64,000 nucleotides of DNA from Gammaproteobacteria bacterium Gsub (GCA_002007405.1 JYIN01000002.1:147560-211559), one strand, 5' to 3'; shown: positions 31,283 to 38,299, counted from the first letter of the stretch. Program-made: numbers and translations. Notes: a model not told the origin generated them from the sequence alone.

Positions 31283-31404
31283 ACACCGATATTAAAAAAA
31301 GCCCTGTTTGGCAAATTGTTAAACGCTATTTTTTTTATAAATTTGCATATTCTTTCATGATGTTTCTATTTTTAATTTTTTTAATTTTTTTGATAAAGGA
31401 GTAA
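31279..31404 (+). CDS. Small single-helix membrane protein (41 aa)
   Basis: Starts in an ATGA overlap with the helicase-loader stop codon. Sequence is MNTDIKKSPVWQIVKRYFF followed by a strongly hydrophobic Phe/Leu/Ile helix and a KE end. It overlaps nothing else and is followed by the ribosome site of the next gene. Function unknown. Confidence 0.5.
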   Translation: MNTDIKKSPVWQIVKRYFFYKFAYSFMMFLFLIFLIFLIKE

Positions 31405-31407
31405 AAT

Positions 31408-31722
31408 ATGTCCAGAGCAAACCATCCAAATGTTTTAGTAAAAGGCTGCCCTTTTTGCCCGAAGGGGAGGTGGTATATAAGGCACTTCAATGGTAACGAG
31501 CAATGCACCCGTTACGCGACTTGCTCATGTGGCGGTCAAGTGCGGGCGAACAATAATCAATCAATTTTTTATGGTGACCCTGTAGATGACCCCCTAACGG
31601 GGCAACCCGACCCCCAGCCCGTAAAGGACACAGAAAATAAACAAACCCAGCAACCTACTACAGGCAAACCCATAACGGATGATGGGATTGATGAAGGGAC
31701 GGGCGAATGGATACCATTTTAA
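31408..31722 (+). CDS. Zinc-ribbon-like prophage protein (104 aa)
   Basis: Two cysteine pairs, GCPFCPKGRWY and ATCSCGGQVRA, form a plausible zinc ribbon in the N-terminal half. The C-terminal half is Pro/Gln/Asp-rich and low complexity. AAAGGAG lies before the ATG. It may be a transcription factor for late genes or a restriction alleviation-type protein, but nothing specific is recognised. It overlaps the next gene by 16 bases. Confidence 0.6.
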   Translation: MSRANHPNVLVKGCPFCPKGRWYIRHFNGNEQCTRYATCSCGGQVRANNNQSIFYGDPVDDPLTGQPDPQPVKDTENKQTQQPTTGKPITDDGIDEGTGEWIPF

Positions 31723-32177
31723 ACCACCCATATAAAGAACCAACGCAGATAGCTGAGTTTAATGCGGTTGCCGAGTTAATCGGGTGTAAGCCATTGCATT
31801 ATGAAAAACCAGAAACCCAAGAAAACAGCGAGCCGATAGAGGGCGTGGTGATGGATGAGAGCGAGCCACCGCCAAAAACCCAGCCGAGTTTTGATATCAA
31901 AGATATATTAAACAATGTATTTACCAGTGTTTTTAGCCTTATGCCTCAATGGGGGGTTACGGTTAGAGAGGTAGATATGCTCTCTGAGGCGTGGGGCGGA
32001 GCGGTTGATTATTGGTTTCCAAGCCTTAATGAAAATTTAACACCTGCTAGCAATGCGTATTTAACCACTGCTATAGTTATAATGCCACGACTACTTGGCA
32101 AACAAGAACAACAATCACAAAGCAAACCCAAACCAACAGAACAAACACAGACATTTGGTGATTTGAAAAATGAGTAG
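31707..32177 (+). CDS. Prophage protein upstream of packaging ATPase (156 aa)
   Basis: Unrecognised. The first 65 residues are polar and Pro/Glu-rich. The C-terminal half (DIKDILNNVFTSVFSLMPQW, VREVDMLSEAWGGAVDYWFP) looks globular and contains a mildly hydrophobic helix. It overlaps both the zinc-ribbon gene (16 bp) and the packaging ATPase gene (8 bp), so it is likely made with them and may be a virion-assembly partner. Confidence 0.55.
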   Translation: MDTILNHPYKEPTQIAEFNAVAELIGCKPLHYEKPETQENSEPIEGVVMDESEPPPKTQPSFDIKDILNNVFTSVFSLMPQWGVTVREVDMLSEAWGGAVDYWFPSLNENLTPASNAYLTTAIVIMPRLLGKQEQQSQSKPKPTEQTQTFGDLKNE

Positions 32178-32787
32178 AATAAATGAAAATGCGCCCATCA
32201 AGCATATAATTAGCAGCGGTAGTAGTGGCTCGGGTAAGAGTTATTACATTAAAAATTTGATTAAAAAACAAAACCCCTCGCGTTTGTTGGTCTGGGATAC
32301 CGCTGATGAATTTGGTGGCGTCCCAGACATTAAGCGCGTTGATAATATACAATCGCTTTATGGTGAGTTGATTAGAAATACGATGGGCAAATATCGCCTC
32401 GTTTGCGATGATGATCATTACACCGCTTTTACAAAACTTGCTAAAGCATGGGGTAATTGGGATTTGGGGGAAAGTGTGGTAGTGATAGAGGAAGGCGCTG
32501 CCGTTTCAAATATTGGCAAGTCAGCTAAGGGCGAATTGCAGTTGATAACGCAGGGGAGGAAATACGGAATATCTGTTTGCTACATTATTCAATCTCTAGC
32601 AGAAGGCAGTAAAACTGCGCTTAAAAATATCAACATTATTAGAATTGGCAGCTCTGATGAACTAGATATTAAATACTTGACTAACCGATATGGTAAAGAT
32701 TTAGGCGACTCTGTGCGCTCGCTTAAAGGATACGACTATATTGTTTTTGACAAAACAGAAAAGGAATTTGTTGTAACTAGGGCTTGA
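32170..32787 (+). CDS. Genome-packaging ATPase (PM2 P9 / FtsK-A32-like)
   Basis: A 205-aa P-loop ATPase. Walker A is SSGSSGSGKSYYIKNL (about 16-31), Walker B is ESVVVIEEGA (about 100-109), and an ITQGRKYGISVCYIIQS segment with a sensor-like Gln follows, as in HerA/FtsK/A32 packaging enzymes of membrane-containing viruses. Small size and location just ahead of the capsid genes fit the P9 ATPase of PM2. It would translocate viral DNA into a preformed capsid with an internal membrane. It lacks the nuclease domain of tailed-phage terminases. Confidence 0.8.
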   Translation: MSRINENAPIKHIISSGSSGSGKSYYIKNLIKKQNPSRLLVWDTADEFGGVPDIKRVDNIQSLYGELIRNTMGKYRLVCDDDHYTAFTKLAKAWGNWDLGESVVVIEEGAAVSNIGKSAKGELQLITQGRKYGISVCYIIQSLAEGSKTALKNINIIRIGSSDELDIKYLTNRYGKDLGDSVRSLKGYDYIVFDKTEKEFVVTRA

Positions 32788-32790
32788 TGT

Positions 32791-32796
32791 TATAAT
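32791..32796 (+). promoter_or_regulatory. Extended -10 promoter for hicBA
   Basis: TGTTATAAT provides a TGn extension and a perfect TATAAT just 8 bases before the hicB ATG, so the message would be almost leaderless. No good -35 is seen. A private promoter suits an autoregulated toxin-antitoxin pair. Confidence 0.5.
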
Positions 32797-32803
32797 CCAC
32801 CAC

Positions 32804-33121
32804 ATGAAAGCACAAATAACATTGGATATTAAAGCAGAATTTATCAGAGTCAATGGTGGTTATAACGCCATTGCTGATATTTTTGCCTGTGTTGGTACTG
32901 GTAGCACTAAAGCTCAAGCAGAAAAAAGCCTTAAAGAAGCGTTGAATTTGTCTATCAATTGGTGTATTGATAATAGAACATTATTTGAAGCATTGGAAAA
33001 AGAAGGCTTTAAACAAAAAGTGGTTATTCCAAAATCAGGTAAGGGAAAGAGCTATAAAAAATTACATTATGATATTCCTTTAAGTGGTTATGGTAAAGAA
33101 AAAGAAAGGTTATACGCCTAA
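32804..33121 (+). CDS. hicB: HicB-like antitoxin
   Basis: A 105-aa protein with the partial RNase-H-like HicB fold: a beta strand region ending AIADIFACVGTGSTKAQAEK followed by SLKEALNLSINWCIDN. A basic C-terminal tail overlaps the hicA start. HicB neutralises HicA and usually represses its own promoter. The order antitoxin-toxin is the less common one but known. It sits between packaging ATPase and capsid genes, so it may stabilise the prophage or regulate late genes. Confidence 0.7.
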   Translation: MKAQITLDIKAEFIRVNGGYNAIADIFACVGTGSTKAQAEKSLKEALNLSINWCIDNRTLFEALEKEGFKQKVVIPKSGKGKSYKKLHYDIPLSGYGKEKERLYA

Positions 33122-33350
33122 AATCACACCAATTAAAGCTTTAAAACTTAAAAAAATTTTTATTAAACTGGGTTTTGAGGTTTTACAGGGCAGGGGCAGT
33201 CATATCGTTGTAACTGGTAAAAAAATACCGTTCCCTATCGCATTTGGAAACCATCCGTCGTTTGATTTATCTGCAAAAACGGTAAAAATTCTTATAAAAA
33301 AAGCAAAAATCAGTAAAAAGCAATATCTAGACGCTTTTAATTCTATTTAA
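33090..33350 (+). CDS. hicA: HicA-like mRNA interferase toxin
   Basis: An 86-aa protein with a dsRBD-like HicA fold. It has KLGFEVLQGRGSHIVV, which carries the catalytic His, then a proline-rich loop, FGNHPSFDLSAKTVKILIKK and AKISKKQYLDAF. HicA toxins cleave mRNA and tmRNA. The ATG at 33090 lies within hicB (32-bp overlap), giving coupled synthesis. Confidence 0.75.
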   Translation: MVKKKKGYTPKITPIKALKLKKIFIKLGFEVLQGRGSHIVVTGKKIPFPIAFGNHPSFDLSAKTVKILIKKAKISKKQYLDAFNSI

Positions 33351-33478
33351 TTTTTCATTTATACCTCGTTACGGGTTATGCCCATTACGGGTTTTTGTTG
33401 TTTTTTTTAAAAAAAGTTTGATAATTAAAAATAATCTGTATTGACGACAGGTTTTTTTAATAACAGGGTATATAAACA
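33351..33478 (+). promoter_or_regulatory. Leader of the late (virion) operon
   Basis: About 130 bases between hicA and the first virion gene. It contains the short direct repeat ttacgggtt / ttacgggttt, a T-tract that could end hicBA transcription, and a TTGACG hexamer at 33441-33446 that could be a late -35. Its spacing to the TATATA at 33469 is too long for a standard promoter, so a phage activator may be needed. Confidence 0.4.
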
Positions 33479-33598
33479 ATGACAAAAACGAATATGAAAA
33501 AATATGCGACTACAGCTGGAATTGTGGTCTTAACAATGGCAATAGTTAACCGCGTGACAGCGGCTAAACCAATCAAGAAATTAGTATACGGGGGTTAG
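33479..33598 (+). CDS. Small single-helix virion membrane protein candidate (39 aa)
   Basis: A short basic N-terminus (MTKTNMKKYA) precedes one hydrophobic helix (GIVVLTMAIVN), then a basic tail ending LVYGG. It lies immediately ahead of the capsid gene. PM2 has several membrane proteins of similar size in its virion, so an internal-membrane role is likely but inferred only from position and shape. Confidence 0.6.
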   Translation: MTKTNMKKYATTAGIVVLTMAIVNRVTAAKPIKKLVYGG

Positions 33599-33601
33599 TA
33601 T

Positions 33602-34399
33602 ATGAGTGTATCTAATTTACTAACGCTGCCAAGCGTGTCAAATGTTGCGCCTGGTAACACGGCGACTATTGAGTGCCCAGTGGGCGGTCATACTTATGAC
33701 AAAATCCACATTGAGCATAGCGTAGGTGGTGTTGACAGGATTGAGCGGATTGAGTGTCTGATAAATGGTAAAGTGTTTCAAACATTTAGGTCGGCTACAT
33801 GGCTCCGAAAATTAAATGAGTATAGAAATATAACTCAGGCTAACAATATTATCACCTTACACTTTGATATGCCTCATCTCAGACAACTAAACGATATTAA
33901 AAGTTTTGGCGTGGGTACGGCTGATGTTACTAATTTTCATATCCGAATAGTGCTGGCAAGTAACGCCTCGAACCCCACGCTTAAAGCAACCGCACAGGTT
34001 TCGCAAGTTAAACCGCTCGGTCTCATAAATATAATCCGCTCGTTTCCAATAAGCACAAGCGTAGCTGGAAAAGTTGATATTGATAATCTGCCAAAAGGTG
34101 CCAGAATTTTAGCAATTCATCTAGAAAAAAGCGGCATTAGCCATTGTGAGGTCAAAGTTAATAACACCACTTACTATGAGGCGAGCAATGCGTTAAACAC
34201 TTTACAACTTCAGCAGGCGACTCCCAGACCTCGCGACCCGATGACCAATATATATAGTTTGGATTTCACGACTCAGGGCACACCAGCTGGTGCGTTAATT
34301 ACTGAGGGAGTCCGTGATTTACGGTTGAAACCAACGGTTAGCAGTGCAGGCAGTATTGAAATGGTGGTTGAATATTGGGGCTTGTTAGGCTCAGCCTAA
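33602..34399 (+). CDS. Major capsid protein, double-jelly-roll (PM2 P2-like)
   Basis: A 265-aa protein matching the layout and length of PM2 coat protein P2 (about 269 aa). Near the N-terminus it reads NVAPGNTATIECPVG and TYDKIHIEH, followed by CLINGKVFQTFRS; the second domain begins around 155 (KVDIDNLPKGARILAIHLEK). The C-terminus reads RDLRLKPTVSSAGSIEMVVE then YWG. These strings align residue for residue with my recollection of P2. Two beta-rich halves fit two stacked jelly rolls. It would trimerise into pseudo-hexameric capsomers over an internal membrane. GGGGG lies before the ATG. Confidence 0.85.
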   Translation: MSVSNLLTLPSVSNVAPGNTATIECPVGGHTYDKIHIEHSVGGVDRIERIECLINGKVFQTFRSATWLRKLNEYRNITQANNIITLHFDMPHLRQLNDIKSFGVGTADVTNFHIRIVLASNASNPTLKATAQVSQVKPLGLINIIRSFPISTSVAGKVDIDNLPKGARILAIHLEKSGISHCEVKVNNTTYYEASNALNTLQLQQATPRPRDPMTNIYSLDFTTQGTPAGALITEGVRDLRLKPTVSSAGSIEMVVEYWGLLGSA

Positions 34400-34409
34400 A
34401 GGAATTGAG

Positions 34410-34802
34410 ATGACAAGAGAATATACCCACGATGATTTTGACAACTGGGGCATCACAGACGAATGGAGCGCTGAGAATTATTCAGGCGATGATTGGTGGG
34501 GTTTTTTTAATAATACCAACGAGACGGGCGACTGGGAAGACCCAAGCACTGGAAACGGTGCAGGGTGGGATTTGTTTGGTAATTTGAATAATCTAGCTAG
34601 AGATTATTACAACTTTGATAGCAACCGCGCTATCCGCGGCGCCCGTTTGGAGCAAATTAGATTACAAGGCGCGATACCGCTGCCTAATAATAATCCTAAT
34701 AATAATTTAAACCCGAATAGGGGCGGCAATAGCGACATCAATTTAATAACGGCTGGCGCAATGGTTGTCGGTGTGTTGCTTTTACTAAACATGGGGAAAT
34801 AA
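34410..34802 (+). CDS. Virion membrane protein candidate (130 aa)
   Basis: A very acidic, Trp/Asn/Asp-rich N-terminal half (DDFDNWGITDEW, GDDWWGFFNN), an Asn/Pro-rich linker, and a single C-terminal helix (INLITAGAMVVGVLLLLNMG). AAGGA precedes the ATG. The stop overlaps the next start (TAATG). Probably inserted in the viral membrane with the acidic part exposed. Confidence 0.65.
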   Translation: MTREYTHDDFDNWGITDEWSAENYSGDDWWGFFNNTNETGDWEDPSTGNGAGWDLFGNLNNLARDYYNFDSNRAIRGARLEQIRLQGAIPLPNNNPNNNLNPNRGGNSDINLITAGAMVVGVLLLLNMGK

Positions 34803-35011
34803 TGCCGCTCCTCCTCCCGTTATTATTTTTGGGCAGCGCCGGTTATGCTGTCAACGATCTAACAGGCTGGATCGGCAGGGACGATGGAACCCCGCCTATC
34901 ATTCACCAAAACAATTTACCAAGCAGTAGCGTGCTTGTTAAAAATGCACTTACTTTGGGAGTGGTAGGGGTGGTAGGTTTTTACGCTTACAAAAAAATAA
35001 AGAAATCTTAA
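34802..35011 (+). CDS. Two-helix virion membrane protein candidate (69 aa)
   Basis: N-terminal hydrophobic stretch (PLLLPLLFLGSAGYAV), a short polar loop with DDGTPP, then a second helix (ALTLGVVGVVGFYAY) and a basic KKIKKS end. It is translationally coupled to the gene before it. Such small two-helix proteins are typical of internal-membrane viruses. Confidence 0.6.
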   Translation: MPLLLPLLFLGSAGYAVNDLTGWIGRDDGTPPIIHQNNLPSSSVLVKNALTLGVVGVVGFYAYKKIKKS

Positions 35012-35021
35012 AAAGGGTTTA

Positions 35022-35231
35022 ATGTTTGAACAACTGGCGGGTAGAGCAATTAGCGGGGCAATCGGGGGTAGTGGCTCTAAACCACAAGCACTGCACTCGC
35101 GAACAGGCACAACTGGAGTAAATATTGGTGGTTTTAGCGTTGGAAATTATGAAAGTGAGACTGTTAAAATGGTCAAGTATGCAGCTGTCGCCGTGGTGGC
35201 GGTTGTTGTTTTTAGGAAAATATTGAAATGA
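35022..35231 (+). CDS. Single-helix virion membrane protein candidate (69 aa)
   Basis: Gly/Ser-rich N-terminal half followed by one C-terminal helix (MVKYAAVAVVAVVVF) and a basic RKILK end, the same design as its neighbours. The stop overlaps the next start (ATGA at 35228-35231). Confidence 0.6.
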   Translation: MFEQLAGRAISGAIGGSGSKPQALHSRTGTTGVNIGGFSVGNYESETVKMVKYAAVAVVAVVVFRKILK

Positions 35232-35593
35232 TAGAAATTCACGCTACTCTTGCAGATAATGTATTTTTTGATTCGCTCGGCGGGACGATGGGTGACGATA
35301 TTGACAAGGCGCTGTTAACCAGACAGCTGGCGGAAGGAATCGCTGGCGCTTACGATGTCAGGTTGGACGATAAGCATATTGGTAGCGCCATTATGCGGAC
35401 TGAGGAAACTGATTTAGTTATATGTTGTTACGCAGGAAAAGAGGCTAAAAAATTTACAGAGAAGGTAAAAGAGATAGCGAGATTAAACGGATTAAAACGA
35501 GTTCGCTTTCACACCTCGAGGAAGGGAGCGGATAGGTTTCTGCTAAACACGGATTTTGAAAAAATGGAAACAGTCTATGGGGTTGTGCTATGA
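35228..35593 (+). CDS. Soluble late protein, GNAT-like tail (121 aa)
   Basis: No membrane helix. The C-terminal half (EKVKEIARLNGLKRVRFHTS, then RKGADRFLLNTDFEKMETVYGVVL) recalls the last helix-strand part of GNAT acetyltransferases, but the acetyl-CoA loop is not evident. It may be a minor capsid or vertex component or an enzyme. Coupled to both neighbours by ATGA overlaps. Confidence 0.5.
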   Translation: MIEIHATLADNVFFDSLGGTMGDDIDKALLTRQLAEGIAGAYDVRLDDKHIGSAIMRTEETDLVICCYAGKEAKKFTEKVKEIARLNGLKRVRFHTSRKGADRFLLNTDFEKMETVYGVVL

Positions 35594-35958
35594 GTGGGGG
35601 GAGTTCGTCAAAAAGCACTAGCCAAACATCCACTACGACGGTTAATAATTCGTTGCAGGGAATTGACGGGGACGCTATAGTCATCAATGGTAACGAGAAC
35701 ACCCTAACAGACCATGGAGCGGTTGAAAAAGCCTTAGATACAACACAGCATATATACGACGAAACGATTGATTTGATTAGGCAGCAAAACGCTAACACGC
35801 TTAAATACGGGGAGGACGCGACAGAAAACGCGCTAGATTTTGCGAGCAATATAAGTAAGCCAAGCGATGAACGGACTACCGATAGTATTATTAAATACAC
35901 GGGCATCGCACTAATAGGCGTTGTCGTCTCTAAGGCATTCAATCGGGCTGTGCCATGA
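35590..35958 (+). CDS. Virion protein candidate with C-terminal helix (122 aa)
   Basis: The N-terminus is Ser/Thr-rich (MSGGSSSKSTSQTSTTTVNN), the middle is helical and polar (a possible coiled coil around TQHIYDETIDLIRQQNANTL), and the C-terminus is a membrane helix (IIKYTGIALIGVVVSKAF). It may link the viral membrane to the capsid or vertex. ATGA overlaps at both ends. Confidence 0.55.
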   Translation: MSGGSSSKSTSQTSTTTVNNSLQGIDGDAIVINGNENTLTDHGAVEKALDTTQHIYDETIDLIRQQNANTLKYGEDATENALDFASNISKPSDERTTDSIIKYTGIALIGVVVSKAFNRAVP

Positions 35959-36575
35959 GGCATTACCTTCAAACTTTGGCACTTAGGCAGGAAACTGATT
36001 TAGCGGTTGTCGGCGATTTTGTGTATGTATATTCAAGCACTGGTGATGTTTTAATAGATATTGGGGACGATACTGTGATTATGGAAACCAGCGCAACTTA
36101 CCGCGCTCCCCATATCTTTGATAAAATCCGCATTAAAAATAATCATACTGGCACGAATAAAATAAATCTGATCATCGGCATGGGCGAATATTCACCAGCG
36201 CCCAAACTGGGTGGCATTTTACAAACAGAAACAAAAAGCGGTAGCGGACAGATTTACAAGACGATAGACATTGACGGCGACCCAACAAAGATTTTGGATT
36301 TTAACGCAGACCGTTTGTTTTTTAGTATTGAAAATAAAACGGGGTCGGTATTAAAGATAGGAGGCGTTGATGTGTTACAAGCATTTATTGAAGTTGACAC
36401 AGGTGCAAAATATAGTGATAGTTTTGCTCCAACAAGTGAGGTTTGGGTTGTTGGGGAAGGCAAGGTATCAATTGCAAGTAAATACAAAACTCAGCAGGCA
36501 ATCATAGGGTTAAGAAATTTAACAGCCAACGGCTCACCATTAGTAGCCAATGGGGATAATTTAGTTAGTTTTTAA
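35955..36575 (+). CDS. Beta-rich structural protein, candidate vertex protein (206 aa)
   Basis: No signal or membrane helix. The sequence alternates short beta strands and turns (DLAVVGDFVYVYSSTGDVLI, IRIKNNHTGTNKINLIIGMG, RLFFSIENKTGSVLKIGG), suggesting one or two beta-barrel domains. Position downstream of the membrane proteins and upstream of another beta-rich protein suggests a penton or vertex component. It is not recognisably similar to PM2 P1. Confidence 0.5.
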   Translation: MRHYLQTLALRQETDLAVVGDFVYVYSSTGDVLIDIGDDTVIMETSATYRAPHIFDKIRIKNNHTGTNKINLIIGMGEYSPAPKLGGILQTETKSGSGQIYKTIDIDGDPTKILDFNADRLFFSIENKTGSVLKIGGVDVLQAFIEVDTGAKYSDSFAPTSEVWVVGEGKVSIASKYKTQQAIIGLRNLTANGSPLVANGDNLVSF

Positions 36576-36592
36576 AAAAAAGGAGTAAAGAA

Positions 36593-37198
36593 ATGGCAAA
36601 TTTAGAGTTAAGAAGCCTCCCGCTGGAATCAGAAGGGACGCCCATAGGAGTAAAAAGTGATGGGAGCGCTATAAGGTTGAACGGTCGGAATAAAGTTTTA
36701 CAGACCTTATTCGTTGAACAATCCGACGAATTGACGACTACCAGCATAATTCCAAAAACTGACGACCTCCCGACAATTGCTCAGGGAGTTGAGATAATGA
36801 GTGTTGATATTACCCCTCAAAGTCAATCAAGCGCTCTGATTTTTGCAATATCTGTTTATGGAAGTGAGGGTGAGATTAATACAGGTAATGATTATAATAG
36901 AAATAGTAATATAGTTTTTCCGTTGTTTAAAGATGATGTATTGATCGCCGTGGGGGTCATGAGCACAACATCTGGGGACGCTGGTAACAACTCAAATTGG
37001 GCTTCCTTATCTTTCAATGTAAAACATCAGCAAGGTGATGTTAATACATCTACATACTCCCTGCGCGGAGGCTGTAATCATGGCGGCTTTAACCATTTAT
37101 CATCCACTAGGGATGTTGGACAAGCGGCTGGAAATAGTAATAGCCATTATGGCAGCAAAACCTCATCAACCATGGTTATTCAAGAGGTTGCTATTTAG
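36593..37198 (+). CDS. Candidate receptor-binding spike protein (201 aa)
   Basis: Beta-rich, with a Gly/Ser/Asn/His-rich C-terminal half (GGCNHGGFNHLSSTRDVGQA) and a terminal strand SSTMVIQEVAI that resembles the ends of trimeric phage fibre heads. The N-terminus (LRSLPLESEGTPIGVKSDGS) looks like a short attachment domain. AAGGAG precedes the ATG. It is the last structural gene before the tandem repeat and the lysis-like genes, so host recognition is the likely role. Confidence 0.5.
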   Translation: MANLELRSLPLESEGTPIGVKSDGSAIRLNGRNKVLQTLFVEQSDELTTTSIIPKTDDLPTIAQGVEIMSVDITPQSQSSALIFAISVYGSEGEINTGNDYNRNSNIVFPLFKDDVLIAVGVMSTTSGDAGNNSNWASLSFNVKHQQGDVNTSTYSLRGGCNHGGFNHLSSTRDVGQAAGNSNSHYGSKTSSTMVIQEVAI

Positions 37199-37205
37199 GG
37201 CACAT

Positions 37206-37290
37206 TAGGCCAGAGCAGCAAACCACCAGCCAGTCAAAATGGAACAGTATAGGCCAGAGCAGCAAACCACCAGCCAGTCAAAATGGAACA
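37206..37290 (+). repeat. 44-bp tandem repeat, 1.9 copies, related to the early-region repeat
   Basis: Unit one is 37206-37249 and unit two 37250-37290, starting TAGGCCAGAGCAGCAAACCA. The same sequence with changes is at 29711-29765. An ATG in unit one (37239) opens an 18-codon frame beginning MEQYRPEQQTT, nearly the same as in the early copy, and the ATG in unit two starts the DUF1353 gene. Confidence 0.9.
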
Positions 37291-37714
37291 AATAGAGCCA
37301 AAATTCAGCAACGCTAATAAGTTGCAAATTGAAGTCTTAGCGGACGGTAAATTTTTGTTAATAAAGGATTATTTTTATCGGGATTTTTACGGCAAAACAT
37401 ACAAAGTTGACAAGGGTTTTATAACGGATTTAGCAAGTGTCCCTCGTTTTTTTTGGCGCTACATCGCTCCAACTGACATCCCTTTCTCTGCTGTCATACA
37501 TGATGATTTACTTGCTAGATTGTGTGACCAAAAAATCAAAAACAGATTTAAGCGATTCGCCGCTTGGAAACAAGCCAATGCTATCATGGTAAGCGCGATG
37601 GCTCTTTCGCCGCGTAAAATTCCATTTTGGCGCAAATCCATGGTGAAATTAGCAATAGATTTAAACGCGACAATTAGGTGCGTGATTTTTAATAAACATC
37701 CTAAAAAAATATGA
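37283..37714 (+). CDS. DUF1353 family phage protein (143 aa)
   Basis: Small soluble protein with the DUF1353 signature: KGFITDLASVPRFFWRYIAP followed by SAVIHDDLLARL. The family is frequent in phage genomes, often near lysis genes; its activity is not established. Its ATG lies inside the 44-bp repeat. The stop overlaps the next start (ATGA at 37711-37714). Confidence 0.8.
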   Translation: MEQIEPKFSNANKLQIEVLADGKFLLIKDYFYRDFYGKTYKVDKGFITDLASVPRFFWRYIAPTDIPFSAVIHDDLLARLCDQKIKNRFKRFAAWKQANAIMVSAMALSPRKIPFWRKSMVKLAIDLNATIRCVIFNKHPKKI

Positions 37715-37866
37715 AACAAGAAGTGGATAGACTTGATAAAGTGTTAATATCGCACGATAAACGCCTTACTTTCATTGAACGCGTAATGTGGTTGGTAATG
37801 GGCTTAACTGTTGGCGTAATTTTGAAACATCCGATAGAAATTGTAGAGTTTTTTGTGAGATGGTGA
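37711..37866 (+). CDS. Holin-like small membrane protein (51 aa)
   Basis: A charged N-terminal part (MKQEVDRLDKVLISHDKRL) followed by one membrane helix (VMWLVMGLTVGVIL) and a short tail. The layout resembles small XhlA/BhlA-type holins. It is coupled to the DUF1353 gene and overlaps the lipoprotein gene, forming a probable lysis cassette. Function is inferred from position and shape. Confidence 0.5.
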   Translation: MKQEVDRLDKVLISHDKRLTFIERVMWLVMGLTVGVILKHPIEIVEFFVRW

Positions 37867-38183
37867 AAAAAATAATAACAATCTTTGCGATAATTATATT
37901 ATCAGGTTGCGTAACATTTGATAATATTGCATACAAATACGGCAATGGAATTAAAAACGGTATTGGCGGCGTGAGCGCAGCGATTGCCTGCGCGTCCGTA
38001 TCTACGAGTGTATGCGCGTCTGTTGGTGCACTGAGCGGGTATATAGATGGGAAACAGGAAGCGCGTGATAAAATTATAGCAAAAAACGACGCTAAGTTGA
38101 TTAAAAAATTAGCGGAAAAACAAGCCAAAGACCAGGGCGTAAGAGTTAAAGATTGTGCATTTTTAGGTTTTTTTTGTGATTAA
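37860..38183 (+). CDS. Phage lipoprotein, possible spanin-like lysis protein
   Basis: A 107-aa protein with a lipoprotein signal (MVKKIITIFAIIILSGC, lipobox LSGC). The mature part has a Gly/Ala/Ser-rich section with three cysteines, then a Lys-rich helix (KNDAKLIKKLAEKQAKDQ) and a Cys-containing end. It could be an outer-membrane spanin subunit or a superinfection-exclusion lipoprotein. It overlaps the holin-like gene by 7 bases and is the last provirus gene. Confidence 0.6.
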   Translation: MVKKIITIFAIIILSGCVTFDNIAYKYGNGIKNGIGGVSAAIACASVSTSVCASVGALSGYIDGKQEARDKIIAKNDAKLIKKLAEKQAKDQGVRVKDCAFLGFFCD

Positions 38184-38187
38184 AAAA

Positions 38188-38209
38188 GTTTAACCACATT
38201 TTAACCACA
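38188..38209 (+). repeat. Integrase arm-site-like repeat, right copy
   Basis: Matches 27307-27328 at 21 of 22 positions in the same orientation; two tandem AACCACATT half-units. It lies about 90 bases inside attR, consistent with an integrase arm site. Confidence 0.6.
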
Positions 38210-38299
38210 TTAAATTAAAAATAACTAAAAACACACAAACTTAAAAACAAAAACCTTATATAGTGGTATATTATTGTGTATGTTGTTTTCTTTGGTGGT

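Noticed and set aside
33441..33474. Late promoter TTGACG ... TATATA
   Set aside because: Spacing of 22 bases is outside the normal sigma-70 range; kept only as a possible activator-dependent promoter.
35454..35972. 172-codon frame antisense to late virion genes
   Set aside because: Covers parts of three coupled genes on the other strand; no ribosome site or recognisable product.
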